Shown here: positions 1 to 9,522 of the stretch, one piece after another | How positions within the stretch are numbered: position 1 is the first letter of the stretch | How the letters are laid out: each line of letters starts with the position of its first letter | Assembly (NCBI GenBank): GCA_011174825.1 | Contig: DUEZ01000039.1 | Coordinates: 1 to 63,001 of the forward strand | DNA: 63,001 bases | Direction: 5' to 3' | Origin: Anaerolineae bacterium | GTDB lineage: Bacteria; Chloroflexota; Anaerolineae; Anaerolineales; E44-bin32 | Notes under the pieces: generated by a model | The model's database searches: none | What the model saw: only the letters and a program-made list of their open reading frames with translations | Told to the model about the DNA's origin: nothing | Translations under genes and position numbers: made by a program

Positions 1-771
1 GCGATCAATAACCATCCAGATGTGATCGCCGGGAAAGTGGATGTGAGTTCGATCAAGGGATGCATCTCCGGCTCAGCACCCTTGATGCGTGAGACCCAGG
101 TTGCATTCGAGTCGTTAACCGGTGGGAAGTTGGTTGAGGGGTACGGTTTGTCCGAAGCACCGACGGCCTCGCACTGCAACCCATTGTATGGTTTAAGAAA
201 AGAGGGTTCGATCGGTGTTCCGCTTCCGGATGTCGATGCCAAGATCATATCGCTCGATGATGAGGTAACGGAGTTGCCCCCTGGAGAAGTGGGTGAACTC
301 GTGATAAGCGGGCCTATGGTGATGATGGGCTACCACAACATGCCTACTGAAACGGCCAACACTTTACGTGAGGGTTGGCTTTACACCGGGGATATCGCCC
401 GCGTCGATGAGGACGGTTATTTTTTCATCGTCGATCGCAAAAAAGAGTTGATCAAGCCCAGTGGGTATCAAGTCTGGCCTCGTGAAGTGGAGGAAGTCAT
501 CGCTGAGAATCCCAAGGTGCTCGAGGTCGGCGTGGCTGGGATACCAGATGCTTACCGTGGAGAAACTGTTAAAGCTTGGGTTGTGTTGAAGGAAGAGGGG
601 AGCGCAACGGTTGATGAGATACGAGCATGGTGCAAAGAGCGGTTGGCGGCTTTTAAAGTCCCGACCCATGTAGAATTCCGCGACGAACTCCCGAAGACTA
701 CTGTCGGTAAGATCCTGCGTCGGGATCTTCAGCGGCAAGAACAGGAACGAGGCGAAGAGAAGGAATCCTGA
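1..771 (+). CDS. Acyl-CoA synthetase / AMP-dependent ligase, C-terminal part (5' end outside window)
   Basis: This is the C-terminal ~256 residues of an ANL-superfamily acyl-CoA synthetase, which activates a fatty or other carboxylic acid to acyl-AMP and then acyl-CoA. The reading frame is open from base 1 with no start, so the gene begins upstream of the window. Visible family motifs are EGYGLSEAP (adenylate binding), YTGDIARVDEDGYF (ribose-binding Asp), the hinge and C-terminal subdomain around VDRKKELIKPSGYQVWP, and the catalytic lysine near the end in PKTTVGKILRRDL. Long-chain fatty acid ligase (FadD-like) is the likeliest subfamily, but the substrate cannot be read from this fragment. 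A strong palindrome at 796-826 lies just after the stop and may end the transcript. Confidence 0.9.
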   Translation, partial: AINNHPDVIAGKVDVSSIKGCISGSAPLMRETQVAFESLTGGKLVEGYGLSEAPTASHCNPLYGLRKEGSIGVPLPDVDAKIISLDDEVTELPPGEVGELVISGPMVMMGYHNMPTETANTLREGWLYTGDIARVDEDGYFFIVDRKKELIKPSGYQVWPREVEEVIAENPKVLEVGVAGIPDAYRGETVKAWVVLKEEGSATVDEIRAWCKERLAAFKVPTHVEFRDELPKTTVGKILRRDLQRQEQERGEEKES

Positions 772-795
772 TCTGGATACAAATCGTTGCTCAAG

Positions 796-826
796 TTGTA
801 GGGGCGGGGGTATCCCGCCCCTACAA
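796..826. repeat. Dispersed palindrome (GTAGGGGCG family), possible terminator
   Basis: TTGTAGGGGCGGG and its exact reverse complement form a 13-bp perfect stem around a 5-base spacer. The same GTAGGGG core returns at 889-958, 7523-7550 and 31239-31264, with a close relative at 54324-54352, always in intergenic DNA. It lies 25 bases after the acyl-CoA synthetase stop and could act as a transcript-end hairpin, although no T-tract follows. Confidence 0.75.
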
Positions 827-888
827 TGATTCCAAGTCATCAGACTTAGATGTTGATTCGATGGCCGTGAGGATGATATCCACAATTC

Positions 889-958
889 TGTAGGGGCAAT
901 TCATGCTGTCTCGCACCCTGGCCGGTTCTCGCGGCACGAACGGTGAATTGCCCCTACA
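889..958. repeat. 70-bp MITE-like element with perfect 15-bp terminal inverted repeats
   Basis: TGTAGGGGCAATTCA at 889-903 is matched by its exact reverse complement at 944-958, enclosing 40 bp. The outer arms share the GTAGGGGC core of the other palindromes in this window, which suggests a non-autonomous dispersed element. No coding capacity is credible. Confidence 0.7.
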
Positions 959-1325
959 CTGTAATAAATCCTCCCTGGGCGATAGCTGGGAGGTGAAAAA
1001 TCCTCAGCCGTTGTTGTCACGGCGTTTAGATTATTGTTGTATGGGGAGTAGGTCTTCCAATGCGTATAACGAACTCCCTCGGCATCTAGGATAGCTACAA
1101 AGAAATGGTGCAGATGTAGGGGCGACCGGCTGGTAGCCCTTGTGCGTAAACGAATATCGACGTCGATACTGGAGCCTTCCCATAGTTATTCGTTTGTGTT
1201 TACTCGGGTGATTGAGGGAGAGGGCAGGGTGAGGGTTAATGCGACGGATCATATAGACGTTGCGATAAGGGCTATCTTTTACGATGGTCACGTAATGAAA
1301 TCCACTGTATGATTCTCCTATAGCG
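959..1325. other. Intergenic stretch without recognisable genes
   Basis: Convergent intergenic space between the ligase and ftsH. A degenerate half-copy of the GTAGGGGCG repeat lies near 1116-1125. Short open frames exist on both strands, but they lack ribosome sites and recognisable protein features. Confidence 0.5.
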
Positions 1326-1351
1326 AAAACTAGCCCCCGCTAGGGGGCTAG
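1326..1351 (-). terminator. Rho-independent terminator of ftsH
   Basis: Read on the minus strand, a 9-bp stem CTAGCCCCC/GGGGGCTAG with a 4-base loop is followed directly by TTTT. It lies 25 bases past the ftsH stop codon. Confidence 0.85.
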
Positions 1352-1375
1352 TAAAGTTTAGAGAAGAGATCTCTT

Positions 1376-3259
1376 TCAAGCTGAACTATGGGCAGGTACA
1401 GGGACTGGTGTGCCACCATTCTTCGTGGGCACAGGTTCAGAGAAGATCTGTTCAAACTCTGCGCGATCGATAGTCTCGACTTCGATCAATCGTTCAGCGA
1501 CCGCATCAAGTTGGGTGCGGTAGTTATTTAGGAGTGTTTTCGCTTTTTCATAAGCCTCTTGTACAAGCTGGCGCACTTCAATATCGATTTTCTCCGCAAC
1601 GCTTTCTGAGTAATCCCGTTGCTCAGAGATTTCACGACCGAGGAATATCAATTCATCCTTCTGCCCATAAACCATCGGTCCGAGCAAGTCGCTCATACCC
1701 ATCCGTGTAACCATCGAACGGGCGAGTTTCGTAACGCGCTCCAAATCGTTCGATGCACCGGAGGTGATATCGTTGAAGACGATTTCCTCAGCTGCGCGAC
1801 CTCCGAGCATAAAAGCCATATCCGCCTTCATCTTATTTCGAGAGATGAGCGTTCTGTCCTCCTCTGGGAGGGCCAGCGTGAATCCGCCCATCATACCTCG
1901 AGCGATGATGCTCACCTTATGAACCGGATCTGCTTCAGGAATGACATGAGCCACGACCGCGTGACCTGCTTCATGATAAGCGACGATATGTTTCTCTTCC
2001 TCGCTTATGAGGCGGCTTTTCCGCTCAGGTCCAGCGATAACGCGCTCGATCGACTCTTCGAACTCAGTTTGTCCAATCGTCCGTTTATTCCGTCGAGCGG
2101 CCAAGATAGCAGCTTCGTTGACCAAGTTCTCAAGATCAGCTCCTACAAAACCTGGTGTAGATTTGGCGACCGTGCCTAGGTTAACCTCAGGTTCTAGTGG
2201 TTTTCCCTTGACGTGCACTTTAAGGATCGCCTCTCGACCTCGCATATCAGGTTTATCTAGAATCACACGGCGATCAAAGCGACCTGGTCGCAGCAAGGCT
2301 GGATCGAGGATATCCGGTCTGTTGGTCGCGGCTATGATAATCACGTTGGTATCCGTGTCGAAACCATCCATCTCGACCAGCATTTGGTTGAGTGTTTGCT
2401 CTCGTTCATCATGGCTGCCGCCAAGCCCCGCACCACGCTGGCGACCGACCGCGTCGATCTCATCTACAAAGACGATGCATGGGGAGTGACGCTTGGCTTG
2501 GTCGAAAAGATCACGTACACGGCTGGCTCCAACTCCGACGAACATCTCAACAAATTCTGAGCCTGAGATGGAGAAGAAGGGAACGGAAGCTTCTCCAGAT
2601 ACAGCTTTGGCCATTAATGTCTTGCCCGTACCAGGGGCACCGACCAGGAGGACGCCCTTTGGGATCCGTGCACCAAGGGTGATGAATTTTTCCGGTTCCT
2701 TGAGGAATTCCACGACCTCTTGTAATTCCTCTTTTGCCTCTTCCACTCCTGCGACATCCTCGAAGGTCACCGTTGGTTGATCTCCGGTGAACATACGGGC
2801 TCGGCTTTTGCCAAAGGAAAGCGCTTGATTGTTGCTCCCTTGTGCCTGTCTTAGCATCAGCCAAATCAGGCCAACGACAAGCATTGCTGGCAGGATATAT
2901 GTGACCAAACTGATAATCGTGTTCCAATCGCTGGGTTCTTTGATCTCAAGCTTGATCCGCTCCGTTGAGAGAGCTTCTGGTGTTACACCTAGATCGAGCA
3001 ACTGCTCAACGAAGGTTTTTGTTGGTTCTTTACGTGAGAACGCTGTTACGCTGGTGCCGGTTTCTGAGAAGATGACTTCCAAATCATTCTCATTGACGAC
3101 AATGCGAGAGATCTCACCAGACATAATCTTTTCAGCTACTTCATTAAAAGCGAGACGCTCGGGTTGGCTGGCGCCATCTCGAAATTGGAGCACCAGCACA
3201 GCAACGATCAAGATCAATATCATCAGAACCAGCGAGTTTCTACCTCGCGGTGAATTCAC
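1376..3259 (-). CDS. ftsH: ATP-dependent zinc metalloprotease FtsH
   Basis: Membrane-anchored AAA+ protease that degrades misfolded or short-lived membrane and cytosolic proteins as a hexamer. The 627-residue protein has an N-terminal TM segment (about residues 9-26), an extracytoplasmic domain, a second TM (about 114-135), then the AAA module with Walker A GAPGTGKT, Walker [10 protein letters not shown] and the second region of homology ending in RPGRFDRR. The M41 protease domain follows with the zinc motif HEAGH. Length and order match the family. The start is GTG, set by AGGAGG five bases upstream. The gene stands alone and ends at a clear terminator. Confidence 0.97.
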   Translation of the reverse strand: MNSPRGRNSLVLMILILIVAVLVLQFRDGASQPERLAFNEVAEKIMSGEISRIVVNENDLEVIFSETGTSVTAFSRKEPTKTFVEQLLDLGVTPEALSTERIKLEIKEPSDWNTIISLVTYILPAMLVVGLIWLMLRQAQGSNNQALSFGKSRARMFTGDQPTVTFEDVAGVEEAKEELQEVVEFLKEPEKFITLGARIPKGVLLVGAPGTGKTLMAKAVSGEASVPFFSISGSEFVEMFVGVGASRVRDLFDQAKRHSPCIVFVDEIDAVGRQRGAGLGGSHDEREQTLNQMLVEMDGFDTDTNVIIIAATNRPDILDPALLRPGRFDRRVILDKPDMRGREAILKVHVKGKPLEPEVNLGTVAKSTPGFVGADLENLVNEAAILAARRNKRTIGQTEFEESIERVIAGPERKSRLISEEEKHIVAYHEAGHAVVAHVIPEADPVHKVSIIARGMMGGFTLALPEEDRTLISRNKMKADMAFMLGGRAAEEIVFNDITSGASNDLERVTKLARSMVTRMGMSDLLGPMVYGQKDELIFLGREISEQRDYSESVAEKIDIEVRQLVQEAYEKAKTLLNNYRTQLDAVAERLIEVETIDRAEFEQIFSEPVPTKNGGTPVPVPAHSSA

Positions 3260-3492
3260 ATCTACCTCCTAAGTAAATCACTACGACAGCCGGTTTGGGG
3301 CCATCGCCGTAAATTATACAACATCAGGCCGCCCATAGCGACCAAACCATCATCCTAGAGAGTATCTCATAGAAATTGTTATAAAAACGTTAAGGTTGAG
3401 GCATGGGAGTTATGATGAGGCTTTCACGCCTTAACGATACCCTCACTCAACTCGGTTAACCATTGCGCTCATGAACTTGGGAAGCGGTTATC

Positions 3493-4533
3493 CTACCATG
3501 GCTGTATTGGACAGGAAGGATAAAGTAGGCAGACCCAGAGCCAAAGTGGGATAAGGCCTCCAAGCGCTAAGAATGCGATCAGTCCTAAGAACACCGCAAT
3601 CCAGTCGATACGATCTGTAAAGAAGGATACTTTTGGCTGGGTTTCATGTGGGTAGTGAATGATAGGTGGCTCAAATGAGGGTCGAGAAACAGTGGTTACC
3701 TGCGGTAGTGTTGAGAATGTCTTCAGGACACGACAAAGCTGATCGGCGGTTCGATAGCGTGCTGACGGTTCCTTCGATAATACCTTCAGGATAATATCCT
3801 CGATGGTCTTAGGGATGAGTGGATTAAGGTCTCGTGGGAGGGGAGGTGGGGCAATCTGATGGAGCTCCGCGAGATCAGTCGGATGGGTTCCTTCGAAAGG
3901 TGGACGACCGGTTAGCATTTCGAAGAACATCACACCCAGAGCGTAGACGTCGCTTGAAGGGGAGGGTGGATCGCCGGCCGATTGCTCCGGTGAAAAGTAG
4001 ATTGGGCTTCCCCAAACGATATCGGAATGCTCGTCCGGGCGGATAGTCGAAAGTGCACGTGCGATACCGAAGTCGGTGATCTTGGCGCGTCCGTCATGAG
4101 TTACGAGGACGTTTTGAGGTTTCAAGTCGCAGTGAACCAAGCCAGCTCGATGCGCATAGCCAACACCACTGCTGATTTGGATCATCAAATCCACAGCTTC
4201 GTTTAGTTCAAGCTGACCCTGCTGATGAATGAGCGTCTTAAGATCGGTGCCGCCGATGTATTCCATGACGAGGAAATACCTCTCCTGGTCATGGCCGAAA
4301 TCATGGATCGTGACGATATTGGGGTGAGTAAGATTGGCTGCCGAGCGAGCTTCCTGAAGGAAACGGGATTGGAAAGACGGGTCATCGATCAAAGATTCCC
4401 GAAGGATCTTAATCGCTACTTCACGTTGTAGATTTCGATCAAGCGCACGATAAACGTATGCCATCCCACCAGCGCCCAAGCGCTCAAGAAGCTCATAACG
4501 CCCGCTGAGGACAACATCGTCGAGACCCGTCAA
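3493..4533 (-). CDS. Ser/Thr protein kinase with C-terminal membrane segment
   Basis: Hanks-type protein kinase. From the chosen start it is 346 residues. The glycine loop LGAGGMAYVY, catalytic lysine in VAIK (about residue 42), HCDLKPQNV (HRD with Cys for Arg; catalytic Asp about 136) and DFG (about 154) are all present, so it should be active. A hydrophobic stretch beginning DWIAVFLGLIAF near the C-terminus should anchor it. Almost nothing follows the membrane segment, so it lacks the extracellular PASTA or other sensor found in many bacterial kinases. I place the start at a TTG at 4533 because GGGAGGGAA lies just upstream; the frame extends in-frame to 4578 but without a ribosome site. The substrate is unknown. 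Confidence 0.88.
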   Translation of the reverse strand: MTGLDDVVLSGRYELLERLGAGGMAYVYRALDRNLQREVAIKILRESLIDDPSFQSRFLQEARSAANLTHPNIVTIHDFGHDQERYFLVMEYIGGTDLKTLIHQQGQLELNEAVDLMIQISSGVGYAHRAGLVHCDLKPQNVLVTHDGRAKITDFGIARALSTIRPDEHSDIVWGSPIYFSPEQSAGDPPSPSSDVYALGVMFFEMLTGRPPFEGTHPTDLAELHQIAPPPLPRDLNPLIPKTIEDIILKVLSKEPSARYRTADQLCRVLKTFSTLPQVTTVSRPSFEPPIIHYPHETQPKVSFFTDRIDWIAVFLGLIAFLALGGLIPLWLWVCLLYPSCPIQPW

Positions 4534-4887
4534 ATTCCCTCCCAAATAAATTCTAACCCTAGGTTTAGGATGAAGCAAACCACTGAACTAGCAACCAAGA
4601 TTTGACACAAGTGAGAGGAACAAGCACCCTGAGCCTGTCGAAGGGTGCGTATCACAGTTATACGTCATCCTTTGACGGACTCAGGATGACTTTCTTTATT
4701 GGATCCATCGATTTGATCGTGGTAGAGCATTACAAACTCAAGATGATGTGGCAGATAGTAAATTCAATGGTGACATTGAAGGAAAGGTAAGCTGTTTGGA
4801 AATGGACCACTCCCAATCGAGCCCCTCTTTGGACAGATAATCACGATAATCAAACACAAGTAAATATGCACATAAAGTCATGCGAGT
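4534..4887. other. Intergenic region between divergent kinase genes
   Basis: Apart from the dispersed repeat at 4624-4690 and promoter-like sequence at its right edge, I see no gene or structured RNA here. Confidence 0.5.
4624..4690. repeat. Dispersed repeat with two palindromic modules (CCCTGAGCCTGTCGAAGGG type)
   Basis: GCACCCTGAGCCTGTCGAAG begins one hairpin-forming module (4624-4649), and GTCATCCTTTGACGGACTC begins a second (4664-4690). Such modules are common intergenic repeats in diverse environmental bacteria. In one frame they give LSLSKG and SSFDGLRMT peptides that often create false gene calls. Confidence 0.65.
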
Positions 4888-4893
4888 TATAAT
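4888..4893 (+). promoter_or_regulatory. Candidate -10 box of the lipid kinase gene
   Basis: A perfect TATAAT ends 17 bases before the GTG start, leaving a short leader that contains the ribosome site GAGGTAA. No good -35 hexamer is visible. Confidence 0.45.
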
Positions 4894-4910
4894 GGCAAAG
4901 AGGTAAGTCC

Positions 4911-5849
4911 GTGCAGAACGCATGGTTGATCTACAATCCTGGAGCTGGACGTTTCTCTGCTGGGCCCTTCCTTGGAAGAGCTGTGAAGGTGCTGGGTAAG
5001 GCTGGTTGGGATGTCAAAGTTATTGAGAGGCAAAGAGATAGTGATTTATCTTTGATGGCTTCAGAGGCTATCCGCGAGGGATGCAAGGCGATATTCGTCG
5101 TTGGAGGTGATGGATCTGTTGGTCAGATGGCGGGTACACTTGCAGGCTCTTCCACCGCGCTCGGAGTCCTACCAGCAGGAACGGCTAACGTATGGGCACA
5201 AGAGTTGGGTCTTCCTCGATTAGGATACATCAATTTATTTGCCCTCGAAAAAGCCGCCGCTCTGCTTGCACATGGTCAAGTTCGAATGGTCGATCTTGGG
5301 GAATGTAACGGCCATTATTTCCTGCTTTGGGCAGGTGTGGGATTGGATGCACAAATCGTAAATAGCATCGAACCGCGTGGACGGCGGGAGAAATTATTCC
5401 CAATCATTTATTACGGCACAATGGCGCTTTGGAACACAATTGGCTGGGAGGGAGTCGAACTCGAAATCCATACAGCCGAAAGGACATGGACAGGTAAGTA
5501 TCTAATGGCTGTTGCTTGCAATGTCCCTGCTTATGCAGGGGGATTACTTGATTTGGCTCCCGGAGCGAAGGTTGATGACGGCATACTGGATTTCTGGCTT
5601 CTTGGAGGGAAGTCAATAAGGGATGTGGTTCTCCGGGTCATTCAGGTTTTCCGGGGAACCCATATTAGCGCTCCTGGTGTGGATCATTTCAGAGCACAGG
5701 AAGCGACCTTTATCACCAAGTCGAGTATGCCGATGCAATTTGACGGTGAGCCCTTGACGATCGATTCTCCAATAGAGTTCAAAGTACATCGCCGTGCCTT
5801 ACGAGTTTTAGTCCCAGCCGGAACGGAACCGCGTTTGTTTTCATCATGA
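4911..5849 (+). CDS. Diacylglycerol kinase family lipid kinase
   Basis: Soluble DagK/YegS/sphingosine-kinase-fold enzyme that phosphorylates a lipid hydroxyl, probably diacylglycerol. The 312-residue protein shows the N-terminal IYNPGAG motif, the nucleotide-binding VVGGDGSVGQM motif (about residues 63-73), PAGTANVWA (about 92-100), and the C-terminal beta-sandwich with FDGEPL near the end. Length is typical. The start is GTG, with AGAGGTAAG upstream. Related enzymes recycle diacylglycerol in phospholipid metabolism; which lipid is used here cannot be read from sequence. Confidence 0.9.
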   Translation: MQNAWLIYNPGAGRFSAGPFLGRAVKVLGKAGWDVKVIERQRDSDLSLMASEAIREGCKAIFVVGGDGSVGQMAGTLAGSSTALGVLPAGTANVWAQELGLPRLGYINLFALEKAAALLAHGQVRMVDLGECNGHYFLLWAGVGLDAQIVNSIEPRGRREKLFPIIYYGTMALWNTIGWEGVELEIHTAERTWTGKYLMAVACNVPAYAGGLLDLAPGAKVDDGILDFWLLGGKSIRDVVLRVIQVFRGTHISAPGVDHFRAQEATFITKSSMPMQFDGEPLTIDSPIEFKVHRRALRVLVPAGTEPRLFSS

Positions 5850-5908
5850 TATTCATCTTGATGTCGTTAAATGTAATTCAAGTTGGATAGCGATCGATCC
5901 ATTCAATC

Positions 5909-6421
5909 ATGCGCGAAATACCACGGATTTCGATAAAGTCTTTTCGTCCCAGTTGTATGTGGACCATCCTCGGCGGAGCGTTTGGAACGGCTCTGGTTAT
6001 TATTATTTTGGTGATAGGTATATTCTCACGAAGGACATCCAATGCAAATCCACCAGTGGAGCCCGTTCTAACCATTGTGAGTCGAACCTCTTCAACCCCG
6101 CAAGTTGAGATTACTCCTACTAGCACCATGGGGCCTGAACTACCTCCTTCGCCAACGCCACCAGAACTGCCCGAACAAGATTTCGATCATGGTCAATTGG
6201 TTACAGTCTTTGGCACTGGTGGAGATGGACTTCGTTTACGTAACGCTCCTGATTTGGATGCCGCGATCGGTTTTCTGGGATTAGAGAATGAAGTTTTCAG
6301 AGTTATCGATGGTCCTATCGACAGTGATGGATATATATGGTGGTATCTTGTAAACCCCTACGAAGGGTCAAAATCGGGATGGGCAGTGGCAAATTATCTT
6401 CGGTCTGCAGATGCGCCATGA
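5909..6421 (+). CDS. Membrane-anchored protein with extracytoplasmic SH3-like domain
   Basis: A 170-residue protein with a short cytoplasmic N-terminus, one TM helix (about residues 18-40), a Pro/Thr/Ser-rich linker (about 46-90) and a C-terminal domain beginning GQLVTVFGTGGDGLRLRN. The segment with GLRLRNAP and WWYLVNP and GWAVANYL has the pattern of bacterial SH3 (SH3_3) domains, which often bind peptidoglycan. It lies between the lipid kinase and the DUF971 gene on the same strand with short gaps, so it is probably co-transcribed. Function beyond envelope binding is unknown. Confidence 0.75.
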   Translation: MREIPRISIKSFRPSCMWTILGGAFGTALVIIILVIGIFSRRTSNANPPVEPVLTIVSRTSSTPQVEITPTSTMGPELPPSPTPPELPEQDFDHGQLVTVFGTGGDGLRLRNAPDLDAAIGFLGLENEVFRVIDGPIDSDGYIWWYLVNPYEGSKSGWAVANYLRSADAP

Positions 6422-6471
6422 ATTGCTCTACTTGCTAAGTTGAATTATCATCCAGATCGGAAAAGGATTCC

Positions 6472-6816
6472 ATGAGACCGAGACCAACCCGTATTTCTGT
6501 GCATAATTCACAAGGCGTACTTATTGTCCACTGGGATGATAACAGTGAATGCGAGTATCCCTTTATAACTTTGAGGGCGGCTTGTCCTTGTGCTGAATGC
6601 CGTGAGGGTCATAATAGGCTTGGCGATAAGGGCTTATCTAGTGAATTGGAAATCCCTTTGCAATCGGTTCAGACAAGTGAACTCGAGCGAGTTGAAATGA
6701 TTGGAAACTATGCTTTGCAGCTCGTCTGGAAGGACGGCCACAGTTTTGGGATATATCCTTGGGATTACCTTCGCGATCTGTGTCCACCGGGCAACATACT
6801 GGAGGAGAAGAAGTAG
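6472..6816 (+). CDS. DUF971-family protein
   Basis: A 114-residue protein matching the small DUF971 fold (related to the N-terminal domain of gamma-butyrobetaine hydroxylase). Key features are WDDNSECEYPFITLRAACPC, the following CAEC, and the C-terminal WKDGHSFGIYPWDYLRDLC. The clustered Cys residues could bind metal; in related proteins they have been linked to Fe-S or zinc handling, which remains inference. The next gene starts one base after its stop, so the two are translationally linked. Confidence 0.85.
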   Translation: MRPRPTRISVHNSQGVLIVHWDDNSECEYPFITLRAACPCAECREGHNRLGDKGLSSELEIPLQSVQTSELERVEMIGNYALQLVWKDGHSFGIYPWDYLRDLCPPGNILEEKK

Positions 6817-6817
6817 C

Positions 6818-7378
6818 GTGAGCCATCCGTTAGATGATCTTATCTCCCTCGCTGAACGGACTTACGTTCGTTTGGAGGCAGAGCAATTGATCGAGGATTG
6901 CTTGATGAACGCGAACCCCGAGCCCATGAATAGGCTCCTTGAAGAATTGGTGATGGCTGGGATGGACTCGCTAATTGTCTTACGGGAGATCCTCAGTGTC
7001 ATCCGGTCGGTAAAGTCCACCATCAACCAAGAGGGGATGGAGGTGCAACACGACTTAAGGAAAACACTGTCTCAGTTTGGAATCGGTTGGCCACGCGATC
7101 CTTCAGGAGGGACACCGGAATCGTATTGGCATATCTACCATTATGGTTTGTATCAAGAGATAAAAGCTCATGCCCCGTGGTTGAAGATGGAAGATCAATT
7201 AATCCTGGAGGAGATCTGCAACGAAGCAGGTAAGCGAGTGAACAAGATCGTTAGGCGCCTCGTCTTGTTAAAAGATTTAGAAGAAACTGTTATGGATTGG
7301 ATAAATGGGCTGATCCATGAAATCGCTCACTCAACAAATCTCTATCCTTGGAGCCGTCAAGCGTCCTTTCACCATTGA
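6818..7378 (+). CDS. Hypothetical cytoplasmic protein, mostly helical
   Basis: I do not recognise this 186-residue protein. The start is a GTG at 6818, one base after the DUF971 stop, with GGAGGAGAAG upstream. The frame is open further upstream, but only antiparallel to good sense, inside the DUF971 gene. The sequence is charged and helical, has no TM or signal peptide, and ends in a WINGLIHEIAHSTN segment with a HExxH-like HEIAH; the rest of a metalloprotease signature is not evident. Operon position suggests a role linked to the DUF971 protein. Confidence 0.7.
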   Translation: MSHPLDDLISLAERTYVRLEAEQLIEDCLMNANPEPMNRLLEELVMAGMDSLIVLREILSVIRSVKSTINQEGMEVQHDLRKTLSQFGIGWPRDPSGGTPESYWHIYHYGLYQEIKAHAPWLKMEDQLILEEICNEAGKRVNKIVRRLVLLKDLEETVMDWINGLIHEIAHSTNLYPWSRQASFHH

Positions 7379-7401
7379 TCTCTCTAGACTAGATGGCAGT
7401 T

Positions 7402-7432
7402 ACCTCAGCTGATAAGCGGCTGAGGTTTTTTT
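7402..7432 (+). terminator. Rho-independent terminator of the 4911-7378 operon
   Basis: ACCTCAGC and GCTGAGGT form an 8-bp stem with a loop of about 9 bases, followed by a run of seven T. It lies 24 bases after the last stop codon. Confidence 0.92.
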
Positions 7433-7703
7433 CTTCAGTTTTAACATGTGATCTAGGTGGTCAGCTTTGCTTGTGCAGAAGTCCGACGGATGTAGTCCCA
7501 AAGATATCCTTCATAATGCAGTGTAGGGGCGTAATTTATTGCGCCCCTATGTATTAATTAAATTCGATATCTTTCCTGGTCCGGACGTTTAGAAAAAGCT
7601 TAGCAAGAATTCTCGATCCCCTGAGCTTTCAGCTAGGAACAAAAATACGAGAATCATCTAATCCATGATTAGATCATGAAAATAGCCTGGGATAGAAAAC
7701 GGA
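7433..7703. other. Intergenic region between convergent genes
   Basis: Contains one palindromic repeat (7523-7550) and an AT-rich 8-bp inverted repeat at 7656-7674 downstream of the response regulator. Otherwise nothing is recognised. Confidence 0.5.
7523..7550. repeat. Dispersed palindrome (GTAGGGGCG family)
   Basis: GTAGGGGCG and CGCCCCTA arms face each other across an AT-rich spacer. It is the same family as the element at 796-826. Confidence 0.65.
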
Positions 7704-8357
7704 TTATAAATAATCCTTGAGGTTGTGCTCGACAGCATAGGCTGCCGCTTCTGCCCTGTTACGTACGTTGAGTTTTGAAAGGATGCTGCTTACATAGTTA
7801 CGAACAGTACCTTCACCTAGATAAAGCATTTCAGCGATTTGTCGATTCGTACGTCCTTCAGAGACCAATTGCAGGACATGCATTTCTTGTTGTGTGAGGT
7901 CTGCGAACGCGGATGCTTCTTCCTCTCGCGCCGCTTTTCGCACTTCTTGGAAGACACGTTGTGTGACAGCAGGGTCGAGGAGCGCTTCTCCGCGACCTAT
8001 GGCTTCAATTGCCCTAACGAGATCATCGCCACCAATCTGCTTAAGGACATAACCTGCAGCGCCTGCTCGAATGGCTGAAAAGAGCATCTCATCTTCTGCG
8101 TACGAAGTGAGCATAATGACTTTGGTTTCCGGAAAGGAATTCGTGATCTCTTGACAGGCCTCGATGCCAGAACCGCCTTTGAGTCGGATATCCATGACCA
8201 CAACATCTGGCTTATGAGCTTTGGTCTTTTCAATTGCCTCTCTGGCAGTCGCGGCCTCGGCCACAACCTCGAAATCGTGACGCTTGTCAAGTAGGGCTCG
8301 CAAACCCAAACGGACAACCTCATGATCATCCACCAGTAAAATTCTTTGACGCGCCAA
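7704..8357 (-). CDS. NarL/FixJ-type response regulator (LuxR HTH)
   Basis: A 217-residue two-component regulator. The receiver domain has the acidic pair D10/D11, phosphoacceptor D56 (VVVMD), a Thr in MLTS and the switch Lys in VLKQ. The C-terminal LuxR helix-turn-helix spans about residues 150-210 ([20 protein letters not shown], then the recognition helix with [14 protein letters not shown]), close in style to DevR/LiaR regulators. The start is TTG, with GGGAG six bases upstream. No sensor kinase gene adjoins it, so it is an orphan regulator here. Target genes are unknown. Confidence 0.92.
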   Translation of the reverse strand: MARQRILLVDDHEVVRLGLRALLDKRHDFEVVAEAATAREAIEKTKAHKPDVVVMDIRLKGGSGIEACQEITNSFPETKVIMLTSYAEDEMLFSAIRAGAAGYVLKQIGGDDLVRAIEAIGRGEALLDPAVTQRVFQEVRKAAREEEASAFADLTQQEMHVLQLVSEGRTNRQIAEMLYLGEGTVRNYVSSILSKLNVRNRAEAAAYAVEHNLKDYL

Positions 8358-8528
8358 ATCAGCTCCCTCTTTTTAAAAGGAATTCTAACTTAGCCGTTGA
8401 TAATGGACAAGGTTGATCTAAAAAAGACAGCACATGAGTTTGATGCAAAGGTAAGCGGTTGCATAGGTTTGTAGTGATTCAGATGTGATGTGGGGTAAAT
8501 AGAAACGATGAGCAGAGAATTTTATAAA

Positions 8529-9269
8529 TCAAAGGTCTTTGTTGGTGGCGCTTTGTTCTCGACGGAAATCTATAAAGCGATAACCAACCCCCCGCTCGGT
8601 AAGGATATACTCTGGATTAGAAGGGTCAAGTTCAAGTTTCTTTCGTAGGTAATTGATATACAACCTCAAATAATGAGTTTCATCTCTGTACTCATATCCC
8701 CAGACTTTAGCAAGAAGCTGTTCATGTGGAACGACCCAACCAGCATTTTGAACCAGATGGTAAAGCAGTCGATATTCGGTTGGCCTGAGTTTTACGAGCT
8801 CATTTTCCACCCACACCTCGCGTCGGTCAAAATCGATCTTCAATCGTTCATCAACCTCAATGATTTCGTGGGTGAGGCTACTAGGCATCTCTGTCCGTCG
8901 TAAGACTGCGCGGACTCGACTGACGAGTTCCCTTGGACTGAAAGGTTTGGTGATGTAATCATCCGCGCCCAGCTCTAATCCTCGAACGCGATCCTCCTCC
9001 TCACCCTTGGCTGTGAGCATAATCACGGGCACATTCGATATCTCTCGAATCAAACGCAAGGTCTCAAACCCATCAATATCGGGCATCATTACATCGAGCA
9101 GTATTAAATCTGGTAATTGGTCTCGGAATTGATCGAGGGTCTTAAGGCCGGATATGGCTTCGAAGACTTCGAAGCCATCGTGCTCAAGATTTAGTCGGAT
9201 GAAATGGATCATCCGAGGTTCATCGTCTACAACCAGAATCCGTCGTCGACGAGCTGCGGATGAAGCCAT
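8529..9269 (-). CDS. OmpR/PhoB-type response regulator (winged helix)
   Basis: A two-component transcription regulator of 246 residues from the chosen start. The receiver shows ILVVDDEP, phosphoacceptor Asp in [10 protein letters not shown] and Lys in [10 protein letters not shown]. The C-terminal winged-helix domain has [17 protein letters not shown] and ends [12 protein letters not shown] place the start at the ATG at 9269, one base after the stop of the small upstream gene, with a GGGAG site. It closes the minus-strand operon containing the kinase, phosphatase, J/VWA and FHA genes and has no partner histidine kinase nearby, so it may be linked to the Ser/Thr kinase pathway. Confidence 0.92.
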   Translation of the reverse strand: MASSAARRRRILVVDDEPRMIHFIRLNLEHDGFEVFEAISGLKTLDQFRDQLPDLILLDVMMPDIDGFETLRLIREISNVPVIMLTAKGEEEDRVRGLELGADDYITKPFSPRELVSRVRAVLRRTEMPSSLTHEIIEVDERLKIDFDRREVWVENELVKLRPTEYRLLYHLVQNAGWVVPHEQLLAKVWGYEYRDETHYLRLYINYLRKKLELDPSNPEYILTERGVGYRFIDFRREQSATNKDL

Positions 9270-9270
9270 T

Positions 9271-9513
9271 TCACTCCCGGACGAAGCCGATGAGTTCTTC
9301 TTCTTCTCGCGTGGGTAAGACTTCAATAAAGTTAACGCGATGCATCGGCCAGATAACGCTTACGACAGTCTCAGCGAGATAGGAAAGCTCTTTATCATCG
9401 CGGCGTCGAGGGTTGTTGATGATGATATTCGTGTCGTTCGGTCCAGGAAGGTCTTCAATTTCACCGACAACAGCTTCTTCACCCGAAATGTGCAGAAGTA
9501 CACTGATGGGCAT
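9271..9513 (-). CDS. Small conserved-looking protein of unknown function
   Basis: An 80-residue protein that I do not recognise. It is preceded by AAGGAG at good spacing and packed 9 bases after the FHA gene and 1 base before the response regulator, so it is very likely real. It begins [20 protein letters not shown], contains [20 protein letters not shown] and ends EELIGFVRE. The middle and end are acidic, with no TM or cysteines. The fold may be a small beta-rich domain. Its place in the signalling operon suggests an accessory role. Confidence 0.75.
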   Translation of the reverse strand: MPISVLLHISGEEAVVGEIEDLPGPNDTNIIINNPRRRDDKELSYLAETVVSVIWPMHRVNFIEVLPTREEEELIGFVRE

Positions 9514-9522
9514 GATACTCCT

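Noticed and set aside
1031..1291. Minus-strand open frame of 86 codons downstream of the ligase
   Set aside because: Overlaps the end of a degenerate repeat, lacks a ribosome site, and has low-quality composition.
1619..3272. Several plus-strand frames opposite ftsH
   Set aside because: They are the antisense of a clear FtsH; codon use and motifs fit only the minus strand.
4602..4790. Open frame giving a LSLSKG...SSFDGLRMT peptide
   Set aside because: It is read through a dispersed palindromic repeat that is well known to create false genes; no ribosome site.
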